From Actinophytocola sp049647105 (GTDB taxonomy: Bacteria > Actinomycetota > Actinomycetes > Mycobacteriales > Pseudonocardiaceae), in contig NZ_JBARWZ010000044.1 of NCBI RefSeq assembly GCF_049647105.1, positions 62,001-126,000 of the forward strand: a stretch of 64,000 nt of DNA. The letters run 5' to 3'. A program made the translations under genes and the position numbers. Below are positions 51,016 to 60,139 of this stretch, piece by piece (positions within the stretch are counted from its first letter, which is position 1; the number at the start of each line of letters is the position of its first letter). The notes below the pieces were generated by a model. That model was not told where the DNA came from, searched no databases, and saw only the letters and a program-made list of their open reading frames with translations.

Positions 51016-52143
51016 ATGGTCACGATGACGGATGACATCGGCTCGCTCGCGGTCGAGCTGCTGCCCGCGCGACACGGCGACTGCGTCCTGCTGACCTGGG
51101 GACGCGGCGAACACACGCACCGGATCCTGGTCGACGCCGGACCCGCGACCGCCTATGACGACATCGCCGCCCGGCTGCGGGCCATCGGCGTGCACGCGCT
51201 GGACCTGCTGGTGCTCACCCACGTGGACGCCGATCACGTGGAGGGCACCATCCTGGCCGTCAACGACAGGGAGCTTGGACTGGTCATCGGCGAGGTCTGG
51301 TTCAACGGCGCCCCGCAGCTCTCCCAGGACGAGCTGGCGCCGGTGCACGGTGAGATCCTCGGCGCGATCGTCGCCGCGCGCGGCCTGCGGTGGAACAGGG
51401 CGTTCGGCGGTCACGCCGCGGCCGCGCCGGCTGACGGGGTGCTGCCGAGGGTCCCCATGTGCTGCCGCCTGGAGCTGACCGTGGTGGCCCCGGACCACGC
51501 GACACTCCGTTCCCTTCGCGACCATTGGCAACGGGCGTGCCGGGAGGCCGGGCTCGACTTCGGAGACGAGGAGGCCGCGCTGGCGACCCTCCACACCCGC
51601 TCGAAGCTGCTGCCGGAGGACGGCTACCTCGGCCGCCCGCCTGCTCCGAACGTCGACGCCCTGGCACGGCAGCGTTCCGGTGAGGACAGGAAGGTCGCCA
51701 ACGCGAGCAGTATCGTCCTGCTCGCGGAGTGCGGCGACCGGCGAGTGCTGCTGGCCGGGGACTCGACGCCGAAGGTGTTGCTACCCGGTCTCAACCGCCT
51801 GCTCGACGAGCGCGGAACCGGGATCCTTCCTCTGACGGCGTTCAAGCTGGCCCACCACGGCAGCGCGAACAACATCTCCAGGGAGATCATCCGGCTGGTA
51901 CCGGCCGAGCACTACCTGTTCTCCAGCAATGGCAGCTACTTCCGGCACCCCGACGACACCGCGGTCGCCAGCGTCATCAAGCACGCGCCGCTCGGCGCCG
52001 AGCTCGTGTTCAACTACGCCAATCCCCGGACACTGCAGTGGCAGGACGACCGCCTGATCGACGACTTCAGGTATCGAGTGCGCTATCCCGATGGCAACGA
52101 CGATGGCTCCGTGCGGCTGGCGTGGACGGTGCGTCATGGCTGA
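51016..52143 (+). CDS. MBL-fold (ComEC-like) hydrolase, first gene of the CHAT/FHIPEP-like operon
   Basis: This 375-residue metallo-beta-lactamase-fold protein has its metal-binding motif at VLTHVDADHVEG (His69, Asp71, Asp73, His74), with later ligands in VLLAGDST and FKLAHHGSANNIS. This arrangement matches the soluble ComEC/Rec2-like MBL proteins, which are usually nucleases or phosphodiesterases. The N-terminus VELLPARHGDCVLL is also typical of MBL proteins found in conflict loci. It has no signal peptide. Its stop is overlapped by the CHAT gene by 8 bp, so the two are almost certainly translated together. It may process a nucleotide or nucleic-acid signal; that is inference. Confidence 0.85.
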   Translation: MVTMTDDIGSLAVELLPARHGDCVLLTWGRGEHTHRILVDAGPATAYDDIAARLRAIGVHALDLLVLTHVDADHVEGTILAVNDRELGLVIGEVWFNGAPQLSQDELAPVHGEILGAIVAARGLRWNRAFGGHAAAAPADGVLPRVPMCCRLELTVVAPDHATLRSLRDHWQRACREAGLDFGDEEAALATLHTRSKLLPEDGYLGRPPAPNVDALARQRSGEDRKVANASSIVLLAECGDRRVLLAGDSTPKVLLPGLNRLLDERGTGILPLTAFKLAHHGSANNISREIIRLVPAEHYLFSSNGSYFRHPDDTAVASVIKHAPLGAELVFNYANPRTLQWQDDRLIDDFRYRVRYPDGNDDGSVRLAWTVRHG

Positions 52144-53215
52144 CGTGCGGGTGGCGGTCACGGTCAGCCAAGACGGTCAGGTGCTGGCCCAGCGCCTCGA
52201 CGACCAGCGGTCCACGAGCTGGCGGATCGGTTACAAGGGACTGGACAAGGACCTCATCAGGCTGTTCGAACGTTGGCTGACGCTTCGCGACCGAGTCTGG
52301 CAGGAGGTCGAGATCCGCGTGTTCGGCTCGCTCCTGCACCGGTGTCTCTTCGGCGAGGAGAACTGGGCATGGCTACAGACGATCATCGACGACGCGACAC
52401 GGGTCCGCCTGGAGCTGAGCTTCCCCGACGACTCACGGCTCGCCGCCATTCCCTGGGAGTTCCTCTATCGACCCGACACGGACACCCGGCGCGGCGCGTT
52501 CCTCGCCACCGAGCGCAACCTCGTGCTGTCCCGGTACATTCCGCAGGCCGGCAGGCGCGGGCAGTTCTCCGCACAGGACACGCTCACCGTGCTGGTGGTG
52601 GTCAGCCAACCGGAGGATCCACGCATCGGACCGGTCGAGTACGAGACGGTGCTCGACACGATCGACGCGACCTCGGCGACCCTGGGCTTCACCACACTGA
52701 AACCCCTGCACAACCCGACGGAACGGGATCTTGCCAACGCCATCCGGTCGGGCGCGCCCGACCTCGTTCACTTCATGGGCCACGGAGAGTTCGACGAAAC
52801 CCGAGGCGCGGCGGCGCTGGCGCTCGTGGACCCGGACGGCGGGGCGGACTGGGTGGACGATCGGCGGATCGCGGGCATCGTCAGCCGGGGAGACAAGATC
52901 CCGAGGGCGGTGGTCCTCCATTCCTGTGACGCGGGGAAGGCCGACTACGAGGCCAGCTTCGCTGGAGTAGCGCCACAGCTCATCCGGCATGGGGTGCAGG
53001 CCGTCATCGCGATGCAGTACCCGGTGAGGAACTCGGCGGCGACCGCGTTCAGCTCGGGCCTCTACGAGGCGCTCGCGGCAGGCGACGACATCGACACCGC
53101 CGCCCAGGAGGCGCGCTTCCAGATCAGTGGTACCGACCCGCGCTTGCTGGGTGTCCCGGTTGTGTACCTGCAGAGCAAGACAGCGTTGTTGCGTTCGAGA
53201 ACGGACGACGCGTGA
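52136..53215 (+). CDS. CHAT-domain (caspase-like) protease with intact His/Cys dyad
   Basis: This 359-residue protein has an N-terminal segment (1-140) with SRLAAIPWEFLYRPD, the standard entry to CHAT domains. The C-terminal caspase-like domain carries DLVHFMGHGEF with catalytic His216 and VVLHSCDAGKAD with catalytic Cys264, followed by GVQAVIAMQYPV. CHAT proteases cleave partner proteins on a signal, as in TPR-CHAT/Csx29. There is no TPR in this chain; the helical-repeat protein two genes downstream may supply it. ATG 52136 lies inside the MBL gene and the stop overlaps the next start (TGATG). Confidence 0.87.
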   Translation: MADVRVAVTVSQDGQVLAQRLDDQRSTSWRIGYKGLDKDLIRLFERWLTLRDRVWQEVEIRVFGSLLHRCLFGEENWAWLQTIIDDATRVRLELSFPDDSRLAAIPWEFLYRPDTDTRRGAFLATERNLVLSRYIPQAGRRGQFSAQDTLTVLVVVSQPEDPRIGPVEYETVLDTIDATSATLGFTTLKPLHNPTERDLANAIRSGAPDLVHFMGHGEFDETRGAAALALVDPDGGADWVDDRRIAGIVSRGDKIPRAVVLHSCDAGKADYEASFAGVAPQLIRHGVQAVIAMQYPVRNSAATAFSSGLYEALAAGDDIDTAAQEARFQISGTDPRLLGVPVVYLQSKTALLRSRTDDA

Positions 53216-54786
53216 TGTCGGGCCGCGAGTTTCACGTCATCGTCAGCGGTGACCGGATCGAGGGCAGGATCTTCACCCCTGGACACCAGCGCGCGGAGCC
53301 GGGCGGCACGGGGGAGATCAGGAGGAAGCCGCACCTGGAGACGATCAAGGTGCTGGAGCAGTGGCTCAAGCGGTGGCAGACGCTCACCCGGCTCCAGGAG
53401 CAGGACCGGGCGAGGTTCCACGAGCAGCTGCAGGCGAAGCTCCACGAGCACGAACGGGACACCAAGCTGGACCTGCTCGTCCCGGAGACCTTCAACGTGC
53501 TCGGGACCCACCTCTGGATGATGGCCTTCGACAACGACGTCGGTAAGGCGCTGGAAACGCACTACAAGATGACCGAGGACGGCAAACTGGACTATGTCCG
53601 GGTGCGCATCAGCTTCGACACCGACCCCGAAATCGCGGCACTCCCCTGGGAGTTCGTGTGCCACCCGAAGCAGTCCGGCATCAAGGAGTTCTACCTGGCC
53701 TCCGAGTTCAAGCTGATTCTCGGGCGCTACATCGAAGGGCTTGGCAACAAGGAGATCGCGCCCGCGGACGACAGAGTTCGGGTCCTGTTCACCACCAGCT
53801 TGCCGGATCGTCCCCGGTTCCGCGCGGCGCGTGCCGACGCCGACAAGCTGATCCATCGCCTCGAGGCCGGTGAGCGAACGGGCAAGGCGATGGAGATCAA
53901 GCGCGTGGACTCGTGGGACACCGACGAGGTCGGCGCCGTGCTCAGATCGCTCGCGCGGGACGGGCACCCCGTCGATGTCGTGCACCTGACCGCGCTCTTC
54001 CGCATCCAGGACAACAAGATGCTGGTCTATCTCCCCGACGTGGATACCGCGGACGCCGGACCGGCACACAATGGTGACCCGTCACCCGGAGTGCGCCGCT
54101 CCGACTCGTGGCAGCTTGCCACCACCTTTGTCAACGTACTGACGAGCCAGTACCGGCCAACCCTGCTGGTTCTCGCCTTGAGCGACTGGGAAGGCGAGTT
54201 TCCAGCGCACTTCGAACAACTCGCGCCCGACTTCGTCAACGCCGGCATCCCGGCCGTCCTTGCCATGCAGTATCCGATGAGCTCGACCCAGGGACTGACG
54301 TTCCTGGCCTCGTTCTATGCCGCGTTGACCGACGGCGTCCAGATCGGCGAAGCCGTGCAGACCGGCAGGCGGGACATGATGCTTCGCAAGGTGGACCGGA
54401 ACTTCGGCACGCCGGTCCTCTACATGCAGAGCGCACAGGACGCGCAGTTGATGAAGACCGCCACCCCGCCGGACACCGTCGCGGAGACCGAGAGCCGCAC
54501 TCGCGGAGTCATACCGCAGCCGCAGACCGGTTCGACACGTCGCCGGCCGACCGACGTGAAGAGCCGCTTGCTCGACGCCATCGCGACGGCGTCCTCCCTT
54601 CTCGACCCGGATGCGCTCGACGAGACCAAAGAATGGATCGAGGGCGCGGAGTGGCCCGACAGCAAGACAGCTCGGGTCGCCATTCAGGCGCGCAGCCGAG
54701 GAAGAAAGCCCGACGACATGTTCCAGAACATCGCGCGGTACCTCAACAAGGTCGTCGGCGACAGTACGGCCGAGGCCAGGTCATGA
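53215..54786 (+). CDS. CHAT-like pseudoprotease (catalytic His and Cys lost)
   Basis: This 523-residue paralogue of the preceding gene keeps EIAALPWEFVCHP (140-150) and IPAVLAMQYPMSS (345-357) and aligns with it over the caspase-like fold. At the catalytic positions it has DVVHLTALFRI (Leu261 where the protease has His216) and LVLALSDWEGE (no Cys; Leu322/Ser323 instead). An N-terminal coiled segment (VLEQWLKRWQTLTRLQEQ) and a C-terminal helical tail (about 445-515) are added. The domain is otherwise intact, so this is probably a regulatory pseudoenzyme or the bound substrate of the active protease. It has overlaps at both ends. Confidence 0.8.
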   Translation: MSGREFHVIVSGDRIEGRIFTPGHQRAEPGGTGEIRRKPHLETIKVLEQWLKRWQTLTRLQEQDRARFHEQLQAKLHEHERDTKLDLLVPETFNVLGTHLWMMAFDNDVGKALETHYKMTEDGKLDYVRVRISFDTDPEIAALPWEFVCHPKQSGIKEFYLASEFKLILGRYIEGLGNKEIAPADDRVRVLFTTSLPDRPRFRAARADADKLIHRLEAGERTGKAMEIKRVDSWDTDEVGAVLRSLARDGHPVDVVHLTALFRIQDNKMLVYLPDVDTADAGPAHNGDPSPGVRRSDSWQLATTFVNVLTSQYRPTLLVLALSDWEGEFPAHFEQLAPDFVNAGIPAVLAMQYPMSSTQGLTFLASFYAALTDGVQIGEAVQTGRRDMMLRKVDRNFGTPVLYMQSAQDAQLMKTATPPDTVAETESRTRGVIPQPQTGSTRRRPTDVKSRLLDAIATASSLLDPDALDETKEWIEGAEWPDSKTARVAIQARSRGRKPDDMFQNIARYLNKVVGDSTAEARS

Positions 54787-57700
54787 CGAGCGCCGAGTTC
54801 GACGGCCGACGCCAGGAGATGGAAGCGGCACTCGCCGACGGGAAGGCACGGCTGGCCGAGCTCAGACTCTCCCGGCTCGGCCGGTACTCCGCCGAGGTCG
54901 CGTTGAAGCTGTTCCAGGGCCGCGATCCCGAGAACGCACTCGACTCGGTACAGAGCCTTCGGGTCGAGCTTGGCCAGATCCAGACCGTCCTGGCGGAAAT
55001 CTACAACCGAGGTCTCGCCGCCGAACACCAGGAGGCGGCGCGGAATCCCTTCGGAGACGCTTGGACCACGGTGGCTCGCCGCAGGCTCGCGGGCATCACC
55101 GACGCGGAGGCATGGCGAGACGAGTGGCTGGCAACGTGGTCGGAGGCACTCGCCGCCCTGCGGTTCGAGACCGCGGATGCCATCGCGAAGATCGACAACA
55201 CCCACGCGGACGTCGCGGACCTCCGCCCGCGCCTGCTGTCGGTAACGCACGATCTCGAATCGGCGGACTGGCAGAGCGCGGTCGCCGGCGTCGATGGGGT
55301 GCTGGGTCTCGGCATCGCGAGGACGGCGTCGGACACGAGACTGCGAGTCCTCACCTGCCGGATCCTTCGTCGCAGGCTCGACAACCTGGACGCCGCCGAG
55401 ACCGCGGCCATCGAGGCGATGGGCCGGACCGCACATGCCGATGCCGAGTTCCACGACCTGGCCGTCGCCGCGGTCGCGGAGATCCGGTTCGACCGGGAGG
55501 AATGGGACGGCGTCCGCGAGCTGACCGACGACGCGCTGGACAGGGATGTCGGCGCCGCGGACCTGTTGATCGTCGCGGGCAGACTGGCCGAGGCGCAAGC
55601 GCGGTACTCCGATGCGCGCGACTGCTATGACGCGGTGGCGCTGCGGTTCGGCCCACCCGCCGGGGCAGGCGCACTGTATGTCGAGACACCGGGCACCCTG
55701 CTCTGGCGCCTCGCCCGGCAGATTCGCTGGCTCGATGGCTTCGGCGCACTGGACCTGATCGACCGGGCGCTGGTCGAGGGCGTGACCGGCAAGGGCGCCG
55801 ACCCGGAGCGACGGGTGATCCTCGACCGGGCGCGGATCCTCGACCAGCTGGAGCAACGCACCGAGGCGGCGCGCGCCTACCACGAGGCAGGCGAGCGCTA
55901 TGCCTGGACCGGCTCGGACCGCGCGCTCGACCTGTTCGAGCGTGCCGTGCACCTGGACGAGGACAATCCCCTGTTCCGGTGGTCCCTCGGTGAGTCACTG
56001 CGGCAGCGGGCGACGGCCCGGGAGTGGGCCATCGACCGCGACCGGCTCCAGCGCGCGAAGGTCGAGCTGGACAAGGGTTTCGCACTGGCACCGCCCGCGG
56101 CACACGACGCATGGGCGTTCGCCTCTCTCGCCCTCGTCGACGAAGCCCTCGACATCCCCGGTGATCCGGCGCTCCTCTTCGAACGAGCGCTGCTGCGAAG
56201 CCCCGGGTACGCCCGTGCGTACGCTCTGCTCGCCGTCGTGCTGCGCCTTCACGGTTACTACGCCGAGGCAATGACCATCGCGGCCGCCGGTTACTGGCGC
56301 GACCCCGACGACGCCTATATCGCGATGATCCACACGTACTCACTGCTGGACATGGGCGACATGGACACCGCCCAGCAGGTCGTCGACGAGTCCCGGCGCC
56401 ACAACGGGTTCGACCTCGAGCTGTCCGTCGCCCAGGCCAACATCCACCTACGGCGGAGGAAGCCGGCAGCCGCGCTCGAGTCGCTGGAGGAGGCGGACGA
56501 CGAGCCAGGAACCCGGTTCGAGCGTGCGGTCTGTCACGCGGCGTTGGGAAACCTCGACGAAGAGCGAAAACTGTACGAGCTGATCCTCGCCGACGCCGAC
56601 GACACGACGCATCCCAGCCTGCGCGCCTGGGCCGACTACCGGCTCGGCTCCCCGGACCTGGCAATCGAGGAACTCTCCCTGATCGATGAGCTGCCGGGTC
56701 GACCGGTCACCACGAGTGGCATGGACCTCGCGCAGATGTTGCTCCTGCGTGAGTCGGCCGATGACGTCGAGGCGGGCCGGGAGCTCCTGCTGTCGTCGAT
56801 CGAGGCGTCGCGGACCATCGGCAACCTGTCCCATCTCGCGTCCTACGAACTGCCGTTGCTGATCGAAACCGTGGCGGGCACACCGCGCGAGGCGGCGGTC
56901 CGGCACGCCTGCGCCGAGGCGACCGGCGCGTGCGACCGGCGCATCGAGGCCCTGCGAAACCGGCGAAGGCCCGATGACCGTCCGTCCGTCCGGCTCGCGC
57001 TGGCCAGGATGGCCATGACCGAGCACGACCATCGCCGGGCCGCGGCGCTGTACGTGCCGTTCTGCCAGGACGGGGATCCACCCGAGGTCACCGACCGGCT
57101 GAGCGAGCTGGCGGAGCGGTTGATGAGCGACGGCGACGCGCTGCTCTCCGCTGGTGACCTCGCGGCCGCCCAGGAAGTCTGGGAGTGGTTGCGGGACAAG
57201 GTCGTGGCCCTGCTCGGCGACCACCTCGGCGACGGTGTCCGGACCCGGCTCGCGCTGTGCGACGTCGACGCGGCCAGACCGGGCGCGGCGTCCACGGCCG
57301 CCCAGCTTCGGCGGACCGACGAGGGTTCGCTGTCGGAGGTCGTCCGGAAGTTCACGCGCGACGTGCCATCGCTGTGGACGCACGTCGACGGGTTGGGCGA
57401 GGTGTTCGCCGACGAGCCGACGTCATCGCCGGTCGCGGACGTGACCCGCAGGCGCGGGCTGTACTCGAAGGTCTACGCCCTCGGCCGCGACGCGGTGCCC
57501 GAGTTCGCGATGTCACCCTTCGTCAGCGCGATCGAGGTCGTGCTCGGCGGCGGGCTCGCGCATCTGACGGCGTCGTCCGAGATCGAGCGGCGCATCCGCG
57601 CCCAGTGCGACCGGATGACCGACGAGATGGGCGTCTTGGTTCCCGGTATCGGGGTCCGGGTTCAGCACGATCTCGGTCCTCACGCCGCGAGCTTTCAGGT

Positions 57701-58343
57701 CTACGGACGCACCATGGCCACCGTCACCCTGCCCGGTGACCAACCCGACGATCTCACGCCGGTCCTGAGCCGGCTTGAGGATGTGTTGCGGGACAACCTC
57801 TTCCGCTGGATCTCGGTCGAGGACCTCGAGTTGTGGAACGCAGGCTGGGACGCGTCGTCCTACCATGCCGACGGCGACCAGAGCTGGCTTCCCCAGGACC
57901 CCGAGGGGCGGCTCCGGCTCGCCAGGCTGCTTCGGCTGCTGGTGCGCGAGGGGGTGCCGATCCGCGATCGGGAGACCATCGGGCAGAGCTTCGCCGCCAC
58001 CGCGACCACCGATCCCTATGAACTGCTGACCGCCGCCCGCCGCCGTCTGTATCCCTGGATCCTGGGCACCGCCGGTGGCGAGCCGGCGGAACCGGCACCG
58101 CTCCCCGGCGATCTCGAGGCACGCGTCGCGGACGGTCTCGACGGTGACGGGTCCACCTGGGCCATGTCCCGCGCGGGTGCGATCGGGCTGATCGACGATC
58201 TGCGGGCATGGCGCACGAGCGCCCTGCCCGATGTCCAGGTGGCCATTCGCACCGCGTCGCTCGCGATCCGGCCCTATGTCTGGCGGCTCCTGGCGGCGGA
58301 ACGGCCCCGCGTCTTCGTCGTCGCCAGGGAAGAGCTGCCATGA
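54783..58343 (+). CDS. Large helical/TPR-like repeat protein with C-terminal FHIPEP (FlhA/SctV cytosolic)-like domain
   Basis: This 1186-residue protein has no transmembrane segments. Residues about 150-860 are helical repeats of TPR type (for example ALDLFERAVHLDEDNPLFRW, ARAYALLAVVLRLHGYYAEA, DMDTAQQVVDESRRHNGFDL). From about 885 the sequence follows the cytosolic domain of the FlhA/SctV export gate: AIEVVLGGGLAHL, ERRIRAQCDRMTDEMGVLVP (region IR-x-E-x-G-x-VP), LLRLLVREGVPIRDRETIGQ and a terminal VFVVAREELP. FlhA normally has eight membrane helices before this domain; here they are replaced by repeats. It may recruit clients to the CHAT protease. Confidence 0.8.
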   Translation: MTSAEFDGRRQEMEAALADGKARLAELRLSRLGRYSAEVALKLFQGRDPENALDSVQSLRVELGQIQTVLAEIYNRGLAAEHQEAARNPFGDAWTTVARRRLAGITDAEAWRDEWLATWSEALAALRFETADAIAKIDNTHADVADLRPRLLSVTHDLESADWQSAVAGVDGVLGLGIARTASDTRLRVLTCRILRRRLDNLDAAETAAIEAMGRTAHADAEFHDLAVAAVAEIRFDREEWDGVRELTDDALDRDVGAADLLIVAGRLAEAQARYSDARDCYDAVALRFGPPAGAGALYVETPGTLLWRLARQIRWLDGFGALDLIDRALVEGVTGKGADPERRVILDRARILDQLEQRTEAARAYHEAGERYAWTGSDRALDLFERAVHLDEDNPLFRWSLGESLRQRATAREWAIDRDRLQRAKVELDKGFALAPPAAHDAWAFASLALVDEALDIPGDPALLFERALLRSPGYARAYALLAVVLRLHGYYAEAMTIAAAGYWRDPDDAYIAMIHTYSLLDMGDMDTAQQVVDESRRHNGFDLELSVAQANIHLRRRKPAAALESLEEADDEPGTRFERAVCHAALGNLDEERKLYELILADADDTTHPSLRAWADYRLGSPDLAIEELSLIDELPGRPVTTSGMDLAQMLLLRESADDVEAGRELLLSSIEASRTIGNLSHLASYELPLLIETVAGTPREAAVRHACAEATGACDRRIEALRNRRRPDDRPSVRLALARMAMTEHDHRRAAALYVPFCQDGDPPEVTDRLSELAERLMSDGDALLSAGDLAAAQEVWEWLRDKVVALLGDHLGDGVRTRLALCDVDAARPGAASTAAQLRRTDEGSLSEVVRKFTRDVPSLWTHVDGLGEVFADEPTSSPVADVTRRRGLYSKVYALGRDAVPEFAMSPFVSAIEVVLGGGLAHLTASSEIERRIRAQCDRMTDEMGVLVPGIGVRVQHDLGPHAASFQVYGRTMATVTLPGDQPDDLTPVLSRLEDVLRDNLFRWISVEDLELWNAGWDASSYHADGDQSWLPQDPEGRLRLARLLRLLVREGVPIRDRETIGQSFAATATTDPYELLTAARRRLYPWILGTAGGEPAEPAPLPGDLEARVADGLDGDGSTWAMSRAGAIGLIDDLRAWRTSALPDVQVAIRTASLAIRPYVWRLLAAERPRVFVVAREELP

Positions 58344-59785
58344 ACGCTCAACTCTGGAAGTCGCTCGGCGACTTCGTGCGCATTCTCCTGCCGCCCGCCC
58401 CGCTCACCGTCCGGGTCACCGTGCCCGACGTCGGCGAGGACGCGCTCGAGACGGCACGCACGGCACTCCATCAGGCGTTCAGCCTCGTGGTCGAGGAACT
58501 CGGCATCGAACGCGACGTCGTCGTGACCATGACCGGCCGCCACGACGGCGCCGACATCGTCGAGGTCGCAGCGGACGGCAGGCCCGTCGCCATCTTCCCG
58601 GCACCTCCCGTGGCCGGCTGGGCCGCCCAGGTGGGCGCCAGGACGCACAGCGCCCTGCTGCGCCGCGCCAGGGTCCTGCTCGACGACGCGACCGTCGACA
58701 AGATCGGCAAGAAGCTCTCCGGCCCGGCTGCCGATCCAGCGCGGGCCGCGCTTCGCCGCACCCTGGAATACCTTCTGGACAACGGAATCGGTGTCCAGCA
58801 CCTCGACGGCGAGACCGCCTGGGACGACCAGGGCTGCGGCTACTCGCCCATCGAGGTCGCCGAGTGCCTGATCAACGACCTGGCCTCACCGGAGCTCGCC
58901 GTCACCGTCGCCGAGTCGGCCCTCCGTGATACCCCCGACGACCAACGCACCCACCTGGTCGACCTCAGGCTGGCGCTGTACGACGAGCACGGCATCCGGC
59001 TCCCCGAGGTGGCCATCGCCTCTCACGACATCGGGCCCTCCGAGGTGCGTGTCCGCCTCAACGACCTCACGACGCCGGCCCTGCCGCTCACCGCGCCCGC
59101 GACCTTGCCAGGCGTCCTGGCCGCCCTCGGTCCCGTCCTCACCGACCACGCCGCCTGGTTCCTCCGGGCCGACGAGGTGGCGGCCCAACGCACCGAACTC
59201 GCTTCCGTCGTCCCCGATCTCGTCCACCTGTCCGAGACGCAGGTACCCACCTGGCTCCTGTCCGCCTGTCTCCGCGCGCTGAGCGCCAACTCCGACAGCA
59301 TCCGCAACCTCCCCCGGATCATCTGGCTCCTGCTCGATTCCGATCCGCCTCGCGACGGCATCGACGAAGTCACGCTGTCGAAGTCCGGCACCAGCCCCGT
59401 CCCCGACCTCACCTCGATCACGCACGAGCCCGAGTTCCTCGCCTCCGCGATCCGCAGGCTCATCGCCTACGAAGCCTGGGCAGGCGGCGAAACCCCGGCC
59501 GACACTCACCTCTTCGGCCTTCCCGCCGAGTGGGAGGACGCCCTCCTCCACGCCACCGACTCCCGCACCGTCGCCAAGACCGAATGGCGGATCGTCCGCG
59601 CCCTGTTCGCCTCCCCCGGCTCCTCGCTGATCGTCACCCACACCCTCGCCGGAGTCGCGCCCATCCGCGGGCTCCTCCGCGCCCTCCCCCACCCGCCGAG
59701 GGTCATCGCCTCCCAGGAGCTCCCCCCACACGCTCCCCTGCCGATCCCAGTCGGCTGGGGAGACAGCAGTTCCGTCAGTATGTGA
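58340..59785 (+). CDS. Second FHIPEP-like protein, last gene of the CHAT operon
   Basis: This 481-residue soluble protein starts inside the previous stop (ATGA). Residues about 205-480 follow the FlhA/SctV cytosolic-domain pattern: LVDLRLALYDEHGIRLPEVAI, DIGPSEVRVRLNDL, LPGVLAALGPVLTDHAAWFL, VPTWLLSACLRALSANSDSI then RNLPRIIWLLLDS, EPEFLASAIRRLIAYE and near the end RVIASQELPPHAPL. The first 190 residues may be a diverged duplicate or an adaptor. No membrane helices are present. It is probably a partner of the large helical-repeat/FHIPEP-like protein in the same complex. Confidence 0.75.
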   Translation: MNAQLWKSLGDFVRILLPPAPLTVRVTVPDVGEDALETARTALHQAFSLVVEELGIERDVVVTMTGRHDGADIVEVAADGRPVAIFPAPPVAGWAAQVGARTHSALLRRARVLLDDATVDKIGKKLSGPAADPARAALRRTLEYLLDNGIGVQHLDGETAWDDQGCGYSPIEVAECLINDLASPELAVTVAESALRDTPDDQRTHLVDLRLALYDEHGIRLPEVAIASHDIGPSEVRVRLNDLTTPALPLTAPATLPGVLAALGPVLTDHAAWFLRADEVAAQRTELASVVPDLVHLSETQVPTWLLSACLRALSANSDSIRNLPRIIWLLLDSDPPRDGIDEVTLSKSGTSPVPDLTSITHEPEFLASAIRRLIAYEAWAGGETPADTHLFGLPAEWEDALLHATDSRTVAKTEWRIVRALFASPGSSLIVTHTLAGVAPIRGLLRALPHPPRVIASQELPPHAPLPIPVGWGDSSSVSM

Positions 59786-60139
59786 GAAGTACACGGCGCC
59801 GTCACATCGAGACCGGGGCGCGGTCTCGCGACGTCCGTTCATGGACGGCGGTTCCGCATCGTGGACCGCGTCAACTGAAACGGTTCTCCGGACGATGGGT
59901 AGTCGTCTGACGACTCCACGATGATATCGGCCGTGTAAAGAGGCCGTTTGCCGCACTGGAAGTAACAGGTCGTACACACACTGTCCGCTGGCAACTGTCG
60001 AAAAAATCTTGCCGACGAGTCGGCGCTGGTCGCAGGCCCAACAGCACTCGTTCGTGGGTTTCGTCACTCTCTGCTTAACGATTCGTCCACGATCTGGCTC
60101 TAGAATCCCGCCGCCGGATCCAATAGGGATGGAGAGCTG
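59786..60139. other. Non-coding gap between the CHAT operon and the NRPS-type cluster
   Basis: These 354 bases contain no gene I can support. AGTCGTC-T-GACGACT (59901-59915) is an operator-like inverted repeat. The segment from about 59930 to 60110 is AT-richer than average and has a TAGAAT -10-like box at 60100-60105 ahead of the A-T gene, with no well-spaced -35. GGAGAG precedes ATG 60140. Confidence 0.45.

Noticed and set aside
53215..54786. Treating the second CHAT-like gene as an active protease
   Set aside because: Neither the GHG histidine nor the SCD cysteine is present at the aligned positions.
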